This document shows positions 23,948 through 32,433 of a DNA stretch of 64,000 nucleotides, piece after piece. Position 1 is the first letter of the stretch. Each line of letters begins with the position of its first letter. Made by a program: the position numbers and the translations under genes. The DNA is from Adlercreutzia shanghongiae (GTDB taxonomy: Bacteria; Actinomycetota; Coriobacteriia; Coriobacteriales; Eggerthellaceae): contig NZ_JAYMFI010000001.1 of NCBI RefSeq assembly GCF_035830635.1, positions 186,001 to 250,000 on the forward strand, given 5' to 3'. The notes beneath the pieces are model-generated. The model searched no databases. It saw nothing but the letters and a program-made list of their open reading frames with translations, and was not told the origin of the DNA.

Positions 23948-24898
23948 CTAAAGCTTCAAATTGAGGTCCATGGAAATGAGCTTGTCCTTCACTTCCTCGA
24001 TGGACTTCGCACCAAAGTTCCGAATGTTCAGCAGGTCGTTCTCGGAGAACTCGACGAGCTGGCGCACGGAGTGGATGCCCGCGCGCTTCAGGCAGTTGTA
24101 GGAGCGGACGGAAAGGTCCAGATCCTCAATCTGCTTGTCCAGCTCGGCGTTGGACTCCTGACCCTCCGGCGCGAAGATGGAGGGAGCCTCGCCCTCTTCC
24201 TCCTCGCCCGTGGAAGCCAGGGCCAAAAACGCGCCCATGTACTGGTTGATGATGTTGGCCGCGCGGCACACCGCCTCGGTGGGGTCGATGGAGCCGTCGG
24301 TCTCAACTTCCAGAACCAGCTTGTCGTAGTCGGTGCGCTGGCCCACGCGGGTGTCCGTGACGTTCATCGTGCAGCGGCGCACGGGGGAGAACAGCGAGTC
24401 GACATGGATGATGCCGATGGGGTCCTCGGTGCGCTTGTTGCGCTCGGCGGACACGTATCCGCGACCGACGCCGATGCGGATGGTCATGTCCAGCTGGCCG
24501 CCGTCGGCCACCGTGGCGATAACGTGCTCCGGATTCACCAGGTTGAACTGGCCCGGAACCTCGAGGTCGGCACCGGTCACCGTGCAGGGGCCCTCGGCGA
24601 ACACATGGGCGGTCGCCTCGTCGGCCTCGTCGGAGACCTGGGAGAACACCAGGCCCTTCACGTTCAGCACGATGTCGGTAATGTCCTCGATGACGCCTTC
24701 CGCGGTGGTGAACTCGTGCTGCACGCCCTCAATCTGGATAGCGGTGGCCTTAGCCCCGTCCAGAGAGGAGAGCAGCACGCGACGCATGGAGTTGCCGAGC
24801 GTGTTGCCGTAGCCGCGCTCGAGCGGCTCGACGATGTAGCGGGCAACAGTGTCGTTGACTTCCTCCGTAGTAACGGTAGGCCTCATGAACTCTGTCAT
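23948..24898 (-). CDS. rpoA: DNA-directed RNA polymerase alpha subunit
   Basis: The 316-residue protein has the N-terminal assembly domain (YIVEPLERGYGNTLGNSMRR) and the C-terminal domain that binds UP elements and activators (LDLSVRSYNCLKRAGIHSV, FGAKSIEEVKDKL). It sits between rpsD and rplQ as in most bacteria. The linker (about residues 230-250) is acidic. Confidence 0.98.
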   Translation of the reverse strand: MTEFMRPTVTTEEVNDTVARYIVEPLERGYGNTLGNSMRRVLLSSLDGAKATAIQIEGVQHEFTTAEGVIEDITDIVLNVKGLVFSQVSDEADEATAHVFAEGPCTVTGADLEVPGQFNLVNPEHVIATVADGGQLDMTIRIGVGRGYVSAERNKRTEDPIGIIHVDSLFSPVRRCTMNVTDTRVGQRTDYDKLVLEVETDGSIDPTEAVCRAANIINQYMGAFLALASTGEEEEGEAPSIFAPEGQESNAELDKQIEDLDLSVRSYNCLKRAGIHSVRQLVEFSENDLLNIRNFGAKSIEEVKDKLISMDLNLKL

Positions 24899-24927
24899 GT
24901 ATGGATAGCCTCCTTAAAGAGCGGCGA

Positions 24928-25524
24928 TTATTTCGAGTAAAGTTCGACGATGAGCTGCTCGTTGATGTCCAGGTCGATCTGGTCGCGGGTCGGGAGGGAC
25001 AGCACGCTGCCCTGCAGCTTCTCGATATCGATCTCGAGCCAGGCCGGGACCTGAACGCGCTCGTTGGAAACCAGAGCGCTCTTCACCACGAGAAGCTCCT
25101 TGGCCTTGGGGGCCACAGAGACGAGCTCGCCGGCGCGCACGCGGAAGGACGGAATGTCCACGCGGCGGCCGTTCACGCAGATGTGGCCGTGGGTCACCAT
25201 CTGACGGGCTTCCTTGCGGGTACGGGCGAAGCCCAGGCGGAAGACCACGTTGTCGAGACGGGTCTCCAGGATGGTCATCAGGTTCTCACCGGTCTGACCC
25301 TCCATGGACTTGGCGCGCTTGAAGTACCCACGGAACTGCTTCTCGAGCACACCGTAGATGAACTTGGCCTTCTGCTTCTCGCGCAGCTGCATAGCGTACT
25401 CGCTCTCCTTGCGACGACGCTTCGGCTGGCGGATGGATTCCTTCTTGCTGGAGTAACCGAGCACCACAGGATCGATGCCCAGCTGACGGCAGCGCTTAAG
25501 AACCGGAGTTCTGTTGATTGCCAT
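24928..25524 (-). CDS. rpsD: Small ribosomal subunit protein uS4
   Basis: The 198-residue protein has the S4 RNA-binding motif (LDNVVFRLGFARTRKEARQMVTHG, in parts) near residues 90-115. The N-terminus starts MAINRTPVLKRCRQLGIDP and lacks the zinc-binding Cys set, so it is a Cys-minus S4. It nucleates assembly of the 30S body. It lies between rpsK and rpoA. Confidence 0.97.
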   Translation of the reverse strand: MAINRTPVLKRCRQLGIDPVVLGYSSKKESIRQPKRRRKESEYAMQLREKQKAKFIYGVLEKQFRGYFKRAKSMEGQTGENLMTILETRLDNVVFRLGFARTRKEARQMVTHGHICVNGRRVDIPSFRVRAGELVSVAPKAKELLVVKSALVSNERVQVPAWLEIDIEKLQGSVLSLPTRDQIDLDINEQLIVELYSK

Positions 25525-25542
25525 AATGTACGATCCTTTCAG

Positions 25543-25938
25543 TTACACGCGGCGACGCTTCTTGGGGCGGCAGCCATTGTGCGGAATGGGGGTGCAGTCC
25601 TGGATGCTGGCCACTTCGAGGCCGGCAGCCTGGAGGGAGCGGATGGCGGTCTCGCGACCGGAGCCCGGGCCCTTCACGTAGACGGCAACCTTCTTCAGGC
25701 CGTGCTCCATAGCCGTCTTCGCGGCGGCCTCGGCGGCCATCTGCGCGGCGAACGGCGTGGACTTGCGGGAGCCCTTGAAGCCCACGGTGCCCGCGGACTG
25801 CCAGGAGATCACGTTGCCCTGGGGATCGGTGATGGAGACAATGGTGTTGTTGAACGTAGACTTGATGTGAGCGGCGCCCACGGCAATGTTCTTACGCTCA
25901 GAGCGCTTGATGCGCGTACGTACTTGCTTCTTAGCCAC
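25543..25938 (-). CDS. rpsK: Small ribosomal subunit protein uS11
   Basis: The 131-residue protein contains GAAHIKSTFNNTIVSITD and the C-terminal signature ASIQDCTPIPHNGCRPKKRR. It is a platform protein of the 30S subunit. Spacing to rpsM and rpsD is 15-18 bases, consistent with one operon. Confidence 0.98.
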   Translation of the reverse strand: MAKKQVRTRIKRSERKNIAVGAAHIKSTFNNTIVSITDPQGNVISWQSAGTVGFKGSRKSTPFAAQMAAEAAAKTAMEHGLKKVAVYVKGPGSGRETAIRSLQAAGLEVASIQDCTPIPHNGCRPKKRRRV

Positions 25939-25953
25939 GGTTTGCTTACCTCA

Positions 25954-26322
25954 CTACTTCTTCTTGCCGCCGATTTGCTTGCGCGGACCCTTACGGGTAC
26001 GGGCATTCGTGTGCGTGCGCTGGCCGCGAACGGGCAGGCCGCGACGATGACGCAGACCGCGATAGCAGCCGATCTCCATCAGGCGCTTCACGTTCTGAGA
26101 AACCTCGCGATGCAGGTCGCCTTCGACCTTGAGGTTCTGCTGAATGTAGTCGCGGAGCTTCGCGAGATCCTCTTCGGAGAGGTCCTTCACGCGAACGTCG
26201 GGATCAACGCCGGTCTCAGCGATGATCTGCTTGGCCGTAGTGAGGCCAATGCCGTAAATGTAGGTCAAGGCGATCTCAATGCGCTTATTGCGGGGAAGAT
26301 CGACACCAACGAGACGTGCCAT
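25954..26322 (-). CDS. rpsM: Small ribosomal subunit protein uS13
   Basis: The 122-residue protein starts MARLVGVDLPRNKRIEIALT and has the signature YRGLRHRRGLPVRGQRT and the basic C-terminal tail GPRKQIGGKKK that reaches the decoding region. It is part of the 30S head. It lies between rpmJ and rpsK. Confidence 0.98.
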   Translation of the reverse strand: MARLVGVDLPRNKRIEIALTYIYGIGLTTAKQIIAETGVDPDVRVKDLSEEDLAKLRDYIQQNLKVEGDLHREVSQNVKRLMEIGCYRGLRHRRGLPVRGQRTHTNARTRKGPRKQIGGKKK

Positions 26323-26344
26323 GTTCTTATCGAGTCCTTTCTTC

Positions 26345-26458
26345 CTAGCCCTGACGCTGCTTATGGCGCGGATTCTCGCAAATCACGAGGATCTTGCCAT
26401 GGCGTCGGATGATCTTGCACTTGTCGCACATCTTCTTGACCGAGGGACGTACCTTCAT
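26345..26458 (-). CDS. rpmJ: Large ribosomal subunit protein bL36
   Basis: A 37-residue protein (MKVRPSVKKMCDKCKIIRRH ... HKQRQG) is encoded between infA and rpsM. It keeps the zinc-binding C-C-C-H set (CDKC, then CENPRH), so it is the zinc-dependent form. The position is the conserved one. Confidence 0.96.
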   Translation of the reverse strand: MKVRPSVKKMCDKCKIIRRHGKILVICENPRHKQRQG

Positions 26459-26592
26459 GTCGTTTCCTTTCGGTATGCGGATCGTTCTATACGTGCACGC
26501 CCAGCCGCTGGCGATTGTTTTCTCAGCTGAACCTTTCGCGAAGGATCCGGGTCTTCGCGCAAGGCGCGGCCCTATTCAGGCCCGTCGGGGAT

Positions 26593-26811
26593 CTACTTGA
26601 AGCGGTAGGTGATGCGCCCGCGGTTCAAGTCGTATACCGACAGCTCCACGGTTACGCGGTCGCCGGGCAGGATCTTGATGTAATGCATGCGCATCTTGCC
26701 GGAGATGTGGGCGAGGATGGTGTGGCCATTCTCGAGTTCCACCTTGAACATCGCGTTGGGCAGGGCTTCGAGCACCGTGCCCTCGAGTTCGATTACGTCT
26801 TCCTTAGCCAA
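26593..26811 (-). CDS. infA: Translation initiation factor IF-1 (TTG start)
   Basis: The protein is AKEDVIELEGTVLEALPNAM...VYDLNRGRITYRFK, a 72-residue OB-fold protein of standard length that binds the ribosomal A site during initiation. No ATG or GTG lies at the family start. A TTG (26811-26809) preceded by GGAGGAG fits exactly, so the start is TTG. Longer in-frame sequence upstream is not IF-1-like. It heads the ribosomal run in this window. The 300 bases upstream (26812-27119) hold no recognisable gene. Confidence 0.95.
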   Translation of the reverse strand: MAKEDVIELEGTVLEALPNAMFKVELENGHTILAHISGKMRMHYIKILPGDRVTVELSVYDLNRGRITYRFK

Positions 26812-27087
26812 AAGTTGCTCCTCCAAAACGGACTGATAAAGCAGCAACGCAAAATAGTACCAAAGATGCAAGGCGTTTTGGGGAAAAATTTGCACAAGGG
26901 CGTAAAAAACCAAAAAGCGGATTTGGCTTTAAAAGTGACCTGCTTGTCAGGCCTGCGGTCGAGCCGCGCAGCTCTCGGGAAACCATGCCGGAGCCGCCAG
27001 GTATTTGCGCTGCTAGAAGCGCCGCCGCCTTGTCGGCAAGTGGGAATGATAGCACATCCCCATCGTCGCGCGCAAGCCGTCTGATTG

Positions 27088-27107
27088 CTGGGGCGATTCT
27101 GACGGCC
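27088..27107 (-). terminator. Weak terminator hairpin after the LuxR gene
   Basis: GGGGC and GCCCC pair around a 10-base loop, just beyond the stop at 27120. No T run is present, so function is uncertain. Confidence 0.4.
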
Positions 27108-27119
27108 CCAATCCGAAAG

Positions 27120-28562
27120 CTAGCCCTCGAAACTATGCACGAGCTTGATGAGATCGTCTTTTGTCTTGATACCCATTTTCGCATAGGCATGAAACGCATG
27201 GGTGTCGACGGTTCCCTTGGATATGTAAAGCGTCTCGCGGACATATGAACGGCTGTGGCCTTGAGCGAGAAGCGCAATGACCTCCGCCTCGCGAGGCGTA
27301 AGCCCGTAGGTTTCGCTAAGACTCGCGCAAAAAGGTGCAACAGGGTCTCGTTCGGGCTCGGGAGCGTGCTCTTTTCCCTCCTCCTCGGCAACCGAAGGGG
27401 CATTGCCTGCAAGCGATGGACGCGCAGAACCGAGGGCCATGCTTACCGCCACGACGAAGGGAATAAGGGCGAAAAGGACTGCAACGGGAAATCCCACGGC
27501 TTCGACAAGTTGGTGCAAATGCTCCCAGAGCAACGACCCGGCCAGCCCCGACACGTTGATAGCCGCCATGCCGAAGGCGAAGGCCAGCGCCTCATGTCCT
27601 TTCCATTTGCGACCGAAATAGATGAAGTAGAGCTTCGTGGTCACTTCGAACCCGAGGTTCACGACAAACACCATGGCAAAGGCAACCGAAACGGCCACGC
27701 CAGCCCCAAGCGATGCGCACGCCAAACTAATCACGGTGAAAGGAAGCGCCCAGCGATACAGCGTCGAAAGACCGAAGCGCCGCGTGTTTCTCAGAGCAAT
27801 CCCCAGTACGCCCCAAAGAACCAATGCGGCCACAGCGAACAGGGCCATGGCACCGGAAAAGGATATGCGCTCCAGCGAAGAGATTGCCGACCAGACAAAC
27901 GACAACGAGAGAAATGCGAAGAAGAGGTTGGCCAGGGAGGCGCCCTCTTCGACAAGCGAGCGTCGATCGGCTCGCGCCCCTTCCCCGGTTTCGTCGACAG
28001 AGGCCATATCCAGCGAATTAGCGCGCAGCAGAGAGAACAGGCCGCCTTGGGACAGCACGGGCAAGACGATAACAAGAGCATAAACCACAAATTTAACGAC
28101 ATCGCTGAACAGGGAAGCCAGAGAGACCACAAGCACTACCATCGCAAAGGAAACACACCAGCTCAGCGCAACTCTCTCAAGGGCGTCTACATCCACACTC
28201 GCCAAATAGGCGCCCCATATCGTCGCGCTCAGCGCGAGCCCCAACCCCGCCAGGACGCTACCGCTCTGCAGCAAAAGGACGCCCCCAATGCCGCATAGCC
28301 CCTGGAGAACGAGAACGGCCGACCCTGCGACCATCGCTGCACACCCGAACCACGAACAAGCACGGTAGGCACCTCTTCCCTTCGTTTCGGACACAAGGGC
28401 GGCGAGAGCATAACCGACCAAAGCCGACGCCAGATAAACGTTTTCGACAAACCCGACGCCGGCAAGGTGAGACTCGGCGAAAAAACCCGGGGCGGCAAAA
28501 TGGACCAAGTAGCCCCACGCCCACAGCAAACCGCTCGCGTACCGAGCCACGGTACCGACCAT
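27120..28562 (-). CDS. Membrane-embedded LuxR family regulator
   Basis: The 480-residue protein has about 12 hydrophobic segments (residues 8-395), a charged linker and a C-terminal LuxR domain (YGLTPREAEVIALLAQGHSR, then KGTVDTHAFHAYAKMGIKTK). It has the same architecture as the regulator at 19114-20643. The ATG at 28562 is preceded by GGGAGG; sequence upstream in the frame is not needed. It is divergent from the Tat-exported FAD reductase at 28779 and probably controls it. Confidence 0.86.
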   Translation of the reverse strand: MVGTVARYASGLLWAWGYLVHFAAPGFFAESHLAGVGFVENVYLASALVGYALAALVSETKGRGAYRACSWFGCAAMVAGSAVLVLQGLCGIGGVLLLQSGSVLAGLGLALSATIWGAYLASVDVDALERVALSWCVSFAMVVLVVSLASLFSDVVKFVVYALVIVLPVLSQGGLFSLLRANSLDMASVDETGEGARADRRSLVEEGASLANLFFAFLSLSFVWSAISSLERISFSGAMALFAVAALVLWGVLGIALRNTRRFGLSTLYRWALPFTVISLACASLGAGVAVSVAFAMVFVVNLGFEVTTKLYFIYFGRKWKGHEALAFAFGMAAINVSGLAGSLLWEHLHQLVEAVGFPVAVLFALIPFVVAVSMALGSARPSLAGNAPSVAEEEGKEHAPEPERDPVAPFCASLSETYGLTPREAEVIALLAQGHSRSYVRETLYISKGTVDTHAFHAYAKMGIKTKDDLIKLVHSFEG

Positions 28563-28646
28563 GCGCAACCTCCCATCTGTTGGTGAAACTCTATCACGAA
28601 AGGCGGCTATTGTGCGTCCCACAGAGCGCTCGAGCTAAATTCAAGC

Positions 28647-28703
28647 AGTTTGCTTGAGGGCAAACACCCCGTTCAAAGCAGTTCGCCCGATGTCCGGTCG
28701 GGC
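28647..28703. promoter_or_regulatory. Palindromes between the LuxR and FAD reductase genes
   Basis: The palindrome GTTTGC-TTGAGG-GCAAAC (28647-28664) is a candidate operator. A second inverted repeat, CGCCCGA-TGTCCGG-TCGGGCG (28683-28703), could be a leader hairpin of the reductase mRNA. No clear -35/-10 pair is seen. Confidence 0.4.
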
Positions 28704-28778
28704 GCTGCGCCCTAAAGTTGTCCCCACGAGGCCGCACCGAAGCCTCAGCAGAGGAATAGACCCATAGGAGGGACTGCA

Positions 28779-30359
28779 ATGACTGACTTCACCCGACGCA
28801 ACTTCTTCAAAGCCGCTGGCGTCTTCGGCGGTATCGCCGCCGTAAGCGGTCTGGCAGGCTGCGCACCCCAGCAAACCGGCGCTCAGAACGATCTCGCTGA
28901 GACCGGAGCAGCAAGCGAGAGCTCGAATGCGCCCGCCTACGACATCGCCGAGACCAAAGACTGCGACATCGTCGTCGTGGGCGGCGGCATGTCCGGCTTG
29001 GCGGCCGCCGTCTCCGCCTCGGAGGAAGGGCACCATGTTGTTCTCATTGAGGCCAATACGAACACCGGCGGCAACGGCCACGGAACCGAGGGCATTTTCG
29101 CCTGCGGGTCATCGTTGCAAAAGGAACTCGGTATCAACTTTACCTTCGAGGACGTCATCGCCGAGGAGTTCAACTTCTTCAACTACCTGATTGACGCGCT
29201 GGCTTGGAAGGACCTCGTGGAGGCTTCGGCCGACAACGTGGACTGGCTTGCCTCCAACGGAGTCCTCTTCGACGGCGTGGACAACTACCGTGGCCAGGGC
29301 AAGCTGGATGCCTTCCACTGGTATGCCGGCGGTGCGGCCGCAGGCTACATCGAGCCAATGACCGCCAAGGCCGAGGCCCAAGGCGTAGAGATTCTCTACA
29401 GCACCCGCGGACGCGAGCTTGTCACGGACAACGGCCGCGTGTGCGGCATCGTCGCCGAGGCCAAGGACGGATCCTACGTGCAAATCAACGCCAAGGGCGG
29501 CGTCATCTTAGCCACTGGCGGCTACGCCGACAACGATGACAAGCTGCGCGAGATGGGCATCAACCCCGATCGCGTCGCACGCAAGGGCTTCCCGTGCCAC
29601 GAGGGAGACGGTCTCGACATGGCCGTAGCCGTCGGCGGCGTCGATGAGCGCAACCGCCGCTGCGTGATGCGCGAACCGGGCACGCGCGGCTGCGACTTCG
29701 AGTCCGCCCTGGGAGCGCTCGCCATCCGCAACGGCGGTCCGGTCATGTACGTGAATCAGAACGGAGAGCGTTTCACCAACGAGAACGCCATCGTGCACAA
29801 TGACGCCTTCGCCTGCAACTGCATCCTGAAGCAGAAGTCCTCGTTTACCATCGCCAACGACGCCATCCTGGCCGCCATCGACGCCAATGTGCCGCCCATC
29901 GTGGACAACCTCTCCACTGCCGCGGCCGCAGCTCTTTCCGAAGAGGGAGCCGGGGTCTTCAAGGCCGACACCATCGAGGAGCTTGCCGCTCAAATCGGCG
30001 TCGAGGGCGACAAGCTTGCCTCCGAGCTCGCCCATTACAACGAGCTGTGCCAGGCCGGTCGCGACACCGACTTCGGCAAAGAGCCTGAAGCTCTTGTTGC
30101 CATGGAGAGCGGTCCTTTCTGGGCCTTCGAGCACGGGCTGTTCTACTTCTCAACCATCGGCGGCATCAAGACGAACCGCAGCTTCGAAGTGTGCGACGCC
30201 GACGACGAGCCCATTGCCGGCCTGTGGGCCGTGGGCACCGACGGATGCAATCTGTACGGCGACACCTACACGGTTATGATGCCCGCCTCCTGCATGGCGA
30301 ACAACATCAACTCCGGTCGTTGCGCCGGCCGCGCGGCCATCGATGCCTGCAGCGCCTAG
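28779..30359 (+). CDS. Tat-exported FAD-dependent reductase (fumarate reductase flavoprotein-like)
   Basis: The 526-residue protein has a twin-arginine signal (TRRNFFKAAG) ending in a lipobox-like GLAGCAP, then the FAD motif IVVVGGGMSGLAAAVS (about residues 64-79). The segment NGHGTEGIFACGSS replaces the Gly/Ser-rich substrate loop of fumarate reductases. The C-terminal motif GTDGCNLYGDTYTVMMP is an FAD-contact variant. No FMN domain is present. It probably accepts electrons from quinol or a cytochrome outside the cell membrane; the substrate is unknown. It is preceded by AGGAGGG and followed by a strong terminator. Confidence 0.85.
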   Translation: MTDFTRRNFFKAAGVFGGIAAVSGLAGCAPQQTGAQNDLAETGAASESSNAPAYDIAETKDCDIVVVGGGMSGLAAAVSASEEGHHVVLIEANTNTGGNGHGTEGIFACGSSLQKELGINFTFEDVIAEEFNFFNYLIDALAWKDLVEASADNVDWLASNGVLFDGVDNYRGQGKLDAFHWYAGGAAAGYIEPMTAKAEAQGVEILYSTRGRELVTDNGRVCGIVAEAKDGSYVQINAKGGVILATGGYADNDDKLREMGINPDRVARKGFPCHEGDGLDMAVAVGGVDERNRRCVMREPGTRGCDFESALGALAIRNGGPVMYVNQNGERFTNENAIVHNDAFACNCILKQKSSFTIANDAILAAIDANVPPIVDNLSTAAAAALSEEGAGVFKADTIEELAAQIGVEGDKLASELAHYNELCQAGRDTDFGKEPEALVAMESGPFWAFEHGLFYFSTIGGIKTNRSFEVCDADDEPIAGLWAVGTDGCNLYGDTYTVMMPASCMANNINSGRCAGRAAIDACSA

Positions 30360-30406
30360 GAAACTTCTCGTAGCCCGCTAACCCTTCTTTAGCGGCCCAA
30401 CTTTAC

Positions 30407-30440
30407 AAAAAGAGCGCGGTCCCTCCCCCGCGCTCTTTTT
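30407..30440. terminator. Bidirectional terminator
   Basis: AAAAAGAGCGCGG and CCGCGCTCTTTTT form a perfect 13-bp stem with an 8-base loop, between convergent genes. Confidence 0.9.
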
Positions 30441-30479
30441 GTTTTGCTCTTCAACGGTCGAGACCGTGCTCACTCTTCC

Positions 30480-31775
30480 CTATCCCTGCAGATACTCCTG
30501 CTGGCGCTGGCGGGCGAGCTGGAGGCCGCGAGCGACGAAGCCCTGGCCGTATTCCTCGCGGATCTTCCACGCGTAGCGCGTGTGCGGATCTTCGAACTTC
30601 TGCTTTTGGAAGGCAAGGCACTCGTGGACCGAGCTGCCGAAGTCGTCGAAGAACGCCTCCATCTGGTCGATAATCTTCTTAGCGGACTTCACCACAGAGT
30701 GCGCGGTGCCGTCGGGCATGACAATCTTCACGGTCTTCAGGTCGTAGTGAGCGGCGTTCTTGAAGTTCTGCACGGCCTGCACCTGATCTTTCACGGTGAG
30801 GCTCGCCGGATCAAGCGAGGCGGCCCACACCAAGAACAGCTGGCTGAACAGCACATCGCGCTCGTCGATGCCGGCGCGCACAAGGGGGTTTAAGTCCACC
30901 ATGCGCAGCTCAATGTGGCTGATGCCCTCCTTCAGGCCCTCCAGGCTGTAGGGGCCGAAGTTCTTCAGGCGAATGGGGTAGTACAGCTCGGAGGGGTAGC
31001 GGATCATGCCGTTGTCAATGTAGCGCTGGATGGACTCGGCGTAGGCGGCAGGATCGGTGTAGTCCAGGATGGGCGCGAAGAAGTTCCAGTAGCCGAGCTC
31101 CGAGCAGCGCACCGTGGCCAAACCCTGGAACAAGTCGCCGCCGATGCGACCCTTCTCCACGAAGGAGGAATCGCATACCGGACTGGCCGCCATAACCGCG
31201 GTGAGAATCCAGCTGTAGGCAACACAGTTTTCGGCCAAGCGCACGTAGAACTGGTCGCGGTAGGCCTCGAAGCTGTCGAAAGCGCCGGGGTCCTCCGCGC
31301 AGGCGAGCGCATAGTCGGCGCGCAGCAGCTCCTCCCCGAAGGAGTAGTTGATGTGGATGCCCGAAAACGCCATCTTGTAGCGCCCGTAGCGGTCGGAGAG
31401 GTACTCGCGGTACTCGGTCTTGCCCGCATCGTCGCCGAAGTACTGGGCGATGGGGATGTCCTTCTCACCGAGAATGTAAGGCGGGTTCGAGAAGGGCCAG
31501 AGCAGCTCGCGCTCGGGCAGGGCGGCAATGGCGCGCTGCACGAGGGCGTTGTAATGCTCCAGCGATTGCACCGCCTCAGACGGCGTGCGCAGAACCGGCG
31601 TGTTCACTTCCACCTGGTTCTCGGAGAAGTCGCGCACGATGTGCACGTCGTCGGCGAAATCGGCGGGCGTATGGGCGAGAAAGCCGCCGCCGTCGATGCG
31701 CAGGCTCTCTTTTTCCAGGCCGAAACCGCCTTCCAAAAGACGGGAGCGGACCGATTCGTCGTGGGCATGCAGCAT
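30480..31775 (-). CDS. Glutamate-cysteine ligase homologue (GshA/GshF N-terminal type)
   Basis: The 431-residue protein has the family opening GFGLEKESLRI and the pattern FSENQVEVNTP, followed by MAFSGIHINYSFGEELL. This matches the ATP-dependent glutamate-cysteine ligase core found in GshA and in the N-terminal half of GshF. It would make gamma-glutamylcysteine. There is no ATP-grasp glutathione synthetase domain and no gshB nearby, so the end product may be gamma-glutamylcysteine or another thiol. The ATG at 31775 follows AAGGAGGG. It is a single gene ending at a bidirectional terminator. Confidence 0.78.
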   Translation of the reverse strand: MLHAHDESVRSRLLEGGFGLEKESLRIDGGGFLAHTPADFADDVHIVRDFSENQVEVNTPVLRTPSEAVQSLEHYNALVQRAIAALPERELLWPFSNPPYILGEKDIPIAQYFGDDAGKTEYREYLSDRYGRYKMAFSGIHINYSFGEELLRADYALACAEDPGAFDSFEAYRDQFYVRLAENCVAYSWILTAVMAASPVCDSSFVEKGRIGGDLFQGLATVRCSELGYWNFFAPILDYTDPAAYAESIQRYIDNGMIRYPSELYYPIRLKNFGPYSLEGLKEGISHIELRMVDLNPLVRAGIDERDVLFSQLFLVWAASLDPASLTVKDQVQAVQNFKNAAHYDLKTVKIVMPDGTAHSVVKSAKKIIDQMEAFFDDFGSSVHECLAFQKQKFEDPHTRYAWKIREEYGQGFVARGLQLARQRQQEYLQG

Positions 31776-31973
31776 GGGTGCCCTCCTTGTGCGCAAAGGC
31801 GGGGCCGCACCCGCCAAACCTGATGTTCACACTTAAGTTTAGCAGTTGCCCAACGACGCGCTCGAAACAACCTCGCTTCGCAACCAATCTGCAAAACAGA
31901 GGCAAACCGGAGCGAAAGCGCAGACGCATAAAGCACTTTTTCTGGACGCAGAGGCCGCAAGCGGAACGCAGCA

Positions 31974-32002
31974 TTGACCGAACGGGCAAGGCCAGCTAAA
32001 CT
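31974..32002 (+). promoter_or_regulatory. Promoter of the tRNA-Lys/tRNA-Gln unit
   Basis: TTGACC (31974-31979) and TAAACT (31997-32002) are 17 bases apart, about 20 bases before the mature tRNA-Lys. The rest of the gap from 31776 shows nothing else. Confidence 0.6.
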
Positions 32003-32022
32003 AAGCGATTGCGTGAACAGGC

Positions 32023-32098
32023 GGGCCTTTAGCTCAGTCGGTAGAGCAGGGGACTTTTAATCCCAAGGTCGCGGGTTCGATCCCCGCAGGGCCCACCA
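32023..32098 (+). tRNA. tRNA-Lys (anticodon TTT)
   Basis: A full cloverleaf is visible. The acceptor GGGCCTT pairs with AGGGCCC (one G-U pair). The D arm is AGCTCAGTCGGTAGAGC. The anticodon loop CTTTTAA is on a GGGGA/TCCCA-type stem. The T arm is GCGGG-TTCGATC-CCCGC. The CCA end is encoded. Confidence 0.97.
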
Positions 32099-32189
32099 CT
32101 TCAAGCGCTGCTCCTCGCCGGGAATGCGGAAGCGCTCTTCCCCCAGGTTCCCGAAAGAGAAATGCTTGATTCTCGCGTCTTATTTGCAC

Positions 32190-32263
32190 TGGGGTATCGT
32201 CCAACGGCAGGACTCTGGTTTTTGGTACCAGCTACCTAGGTTCGAATCCTAGTACCCCAGCCA
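32190..32263 (+). tRNA. tRNA-Gln (anticodon TTG)
   Basis: The acceptor TGGGGTA pairs with TACCCCA. The anticodon stem is CTGGT/ACCAG with loop TTTTGGT, giving anticodon TTG for CAA. The T arm is CTAGG-TTCGAAT-CCTAG. The discriminator is G and CCA is encoded. It lies 91 bases after tRNA-Lys, probably on one transcript. Confidence 0.97.
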
Positions 32264-32277
32264 CTTCGCTCACAGGC

Positions 32278-32300
32278 CCGCCCTTAGGCGGGTTTTCTTT
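32278..32300 (+). terminator. Terminator after tRNA-Gln
   Basis: CCCGCC and GGCGGG form a short stem with a TTA-type loop, followed by TTTTCTTTTT. Confidence 0.85.
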
Positions 32301-32433
32301 TTCAATTAAAATGGATCCGGGGTTATGTTTCAAAAAGCGTGCTCTCTGGATCGCCCCCCAAGAAACAGCACGACAGAGCTTCACAGCCAAGCGCGATACG
32401 CGAGCGCGTTTGCCCTTTTGCGCAGACGACCAG

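Noticed and set aside
32023..32263. Integration site in the tRNA genes
   Set aside because: No integrase gene and no repeated tRNA 3' end lies nearby; the genes following are ordinary.
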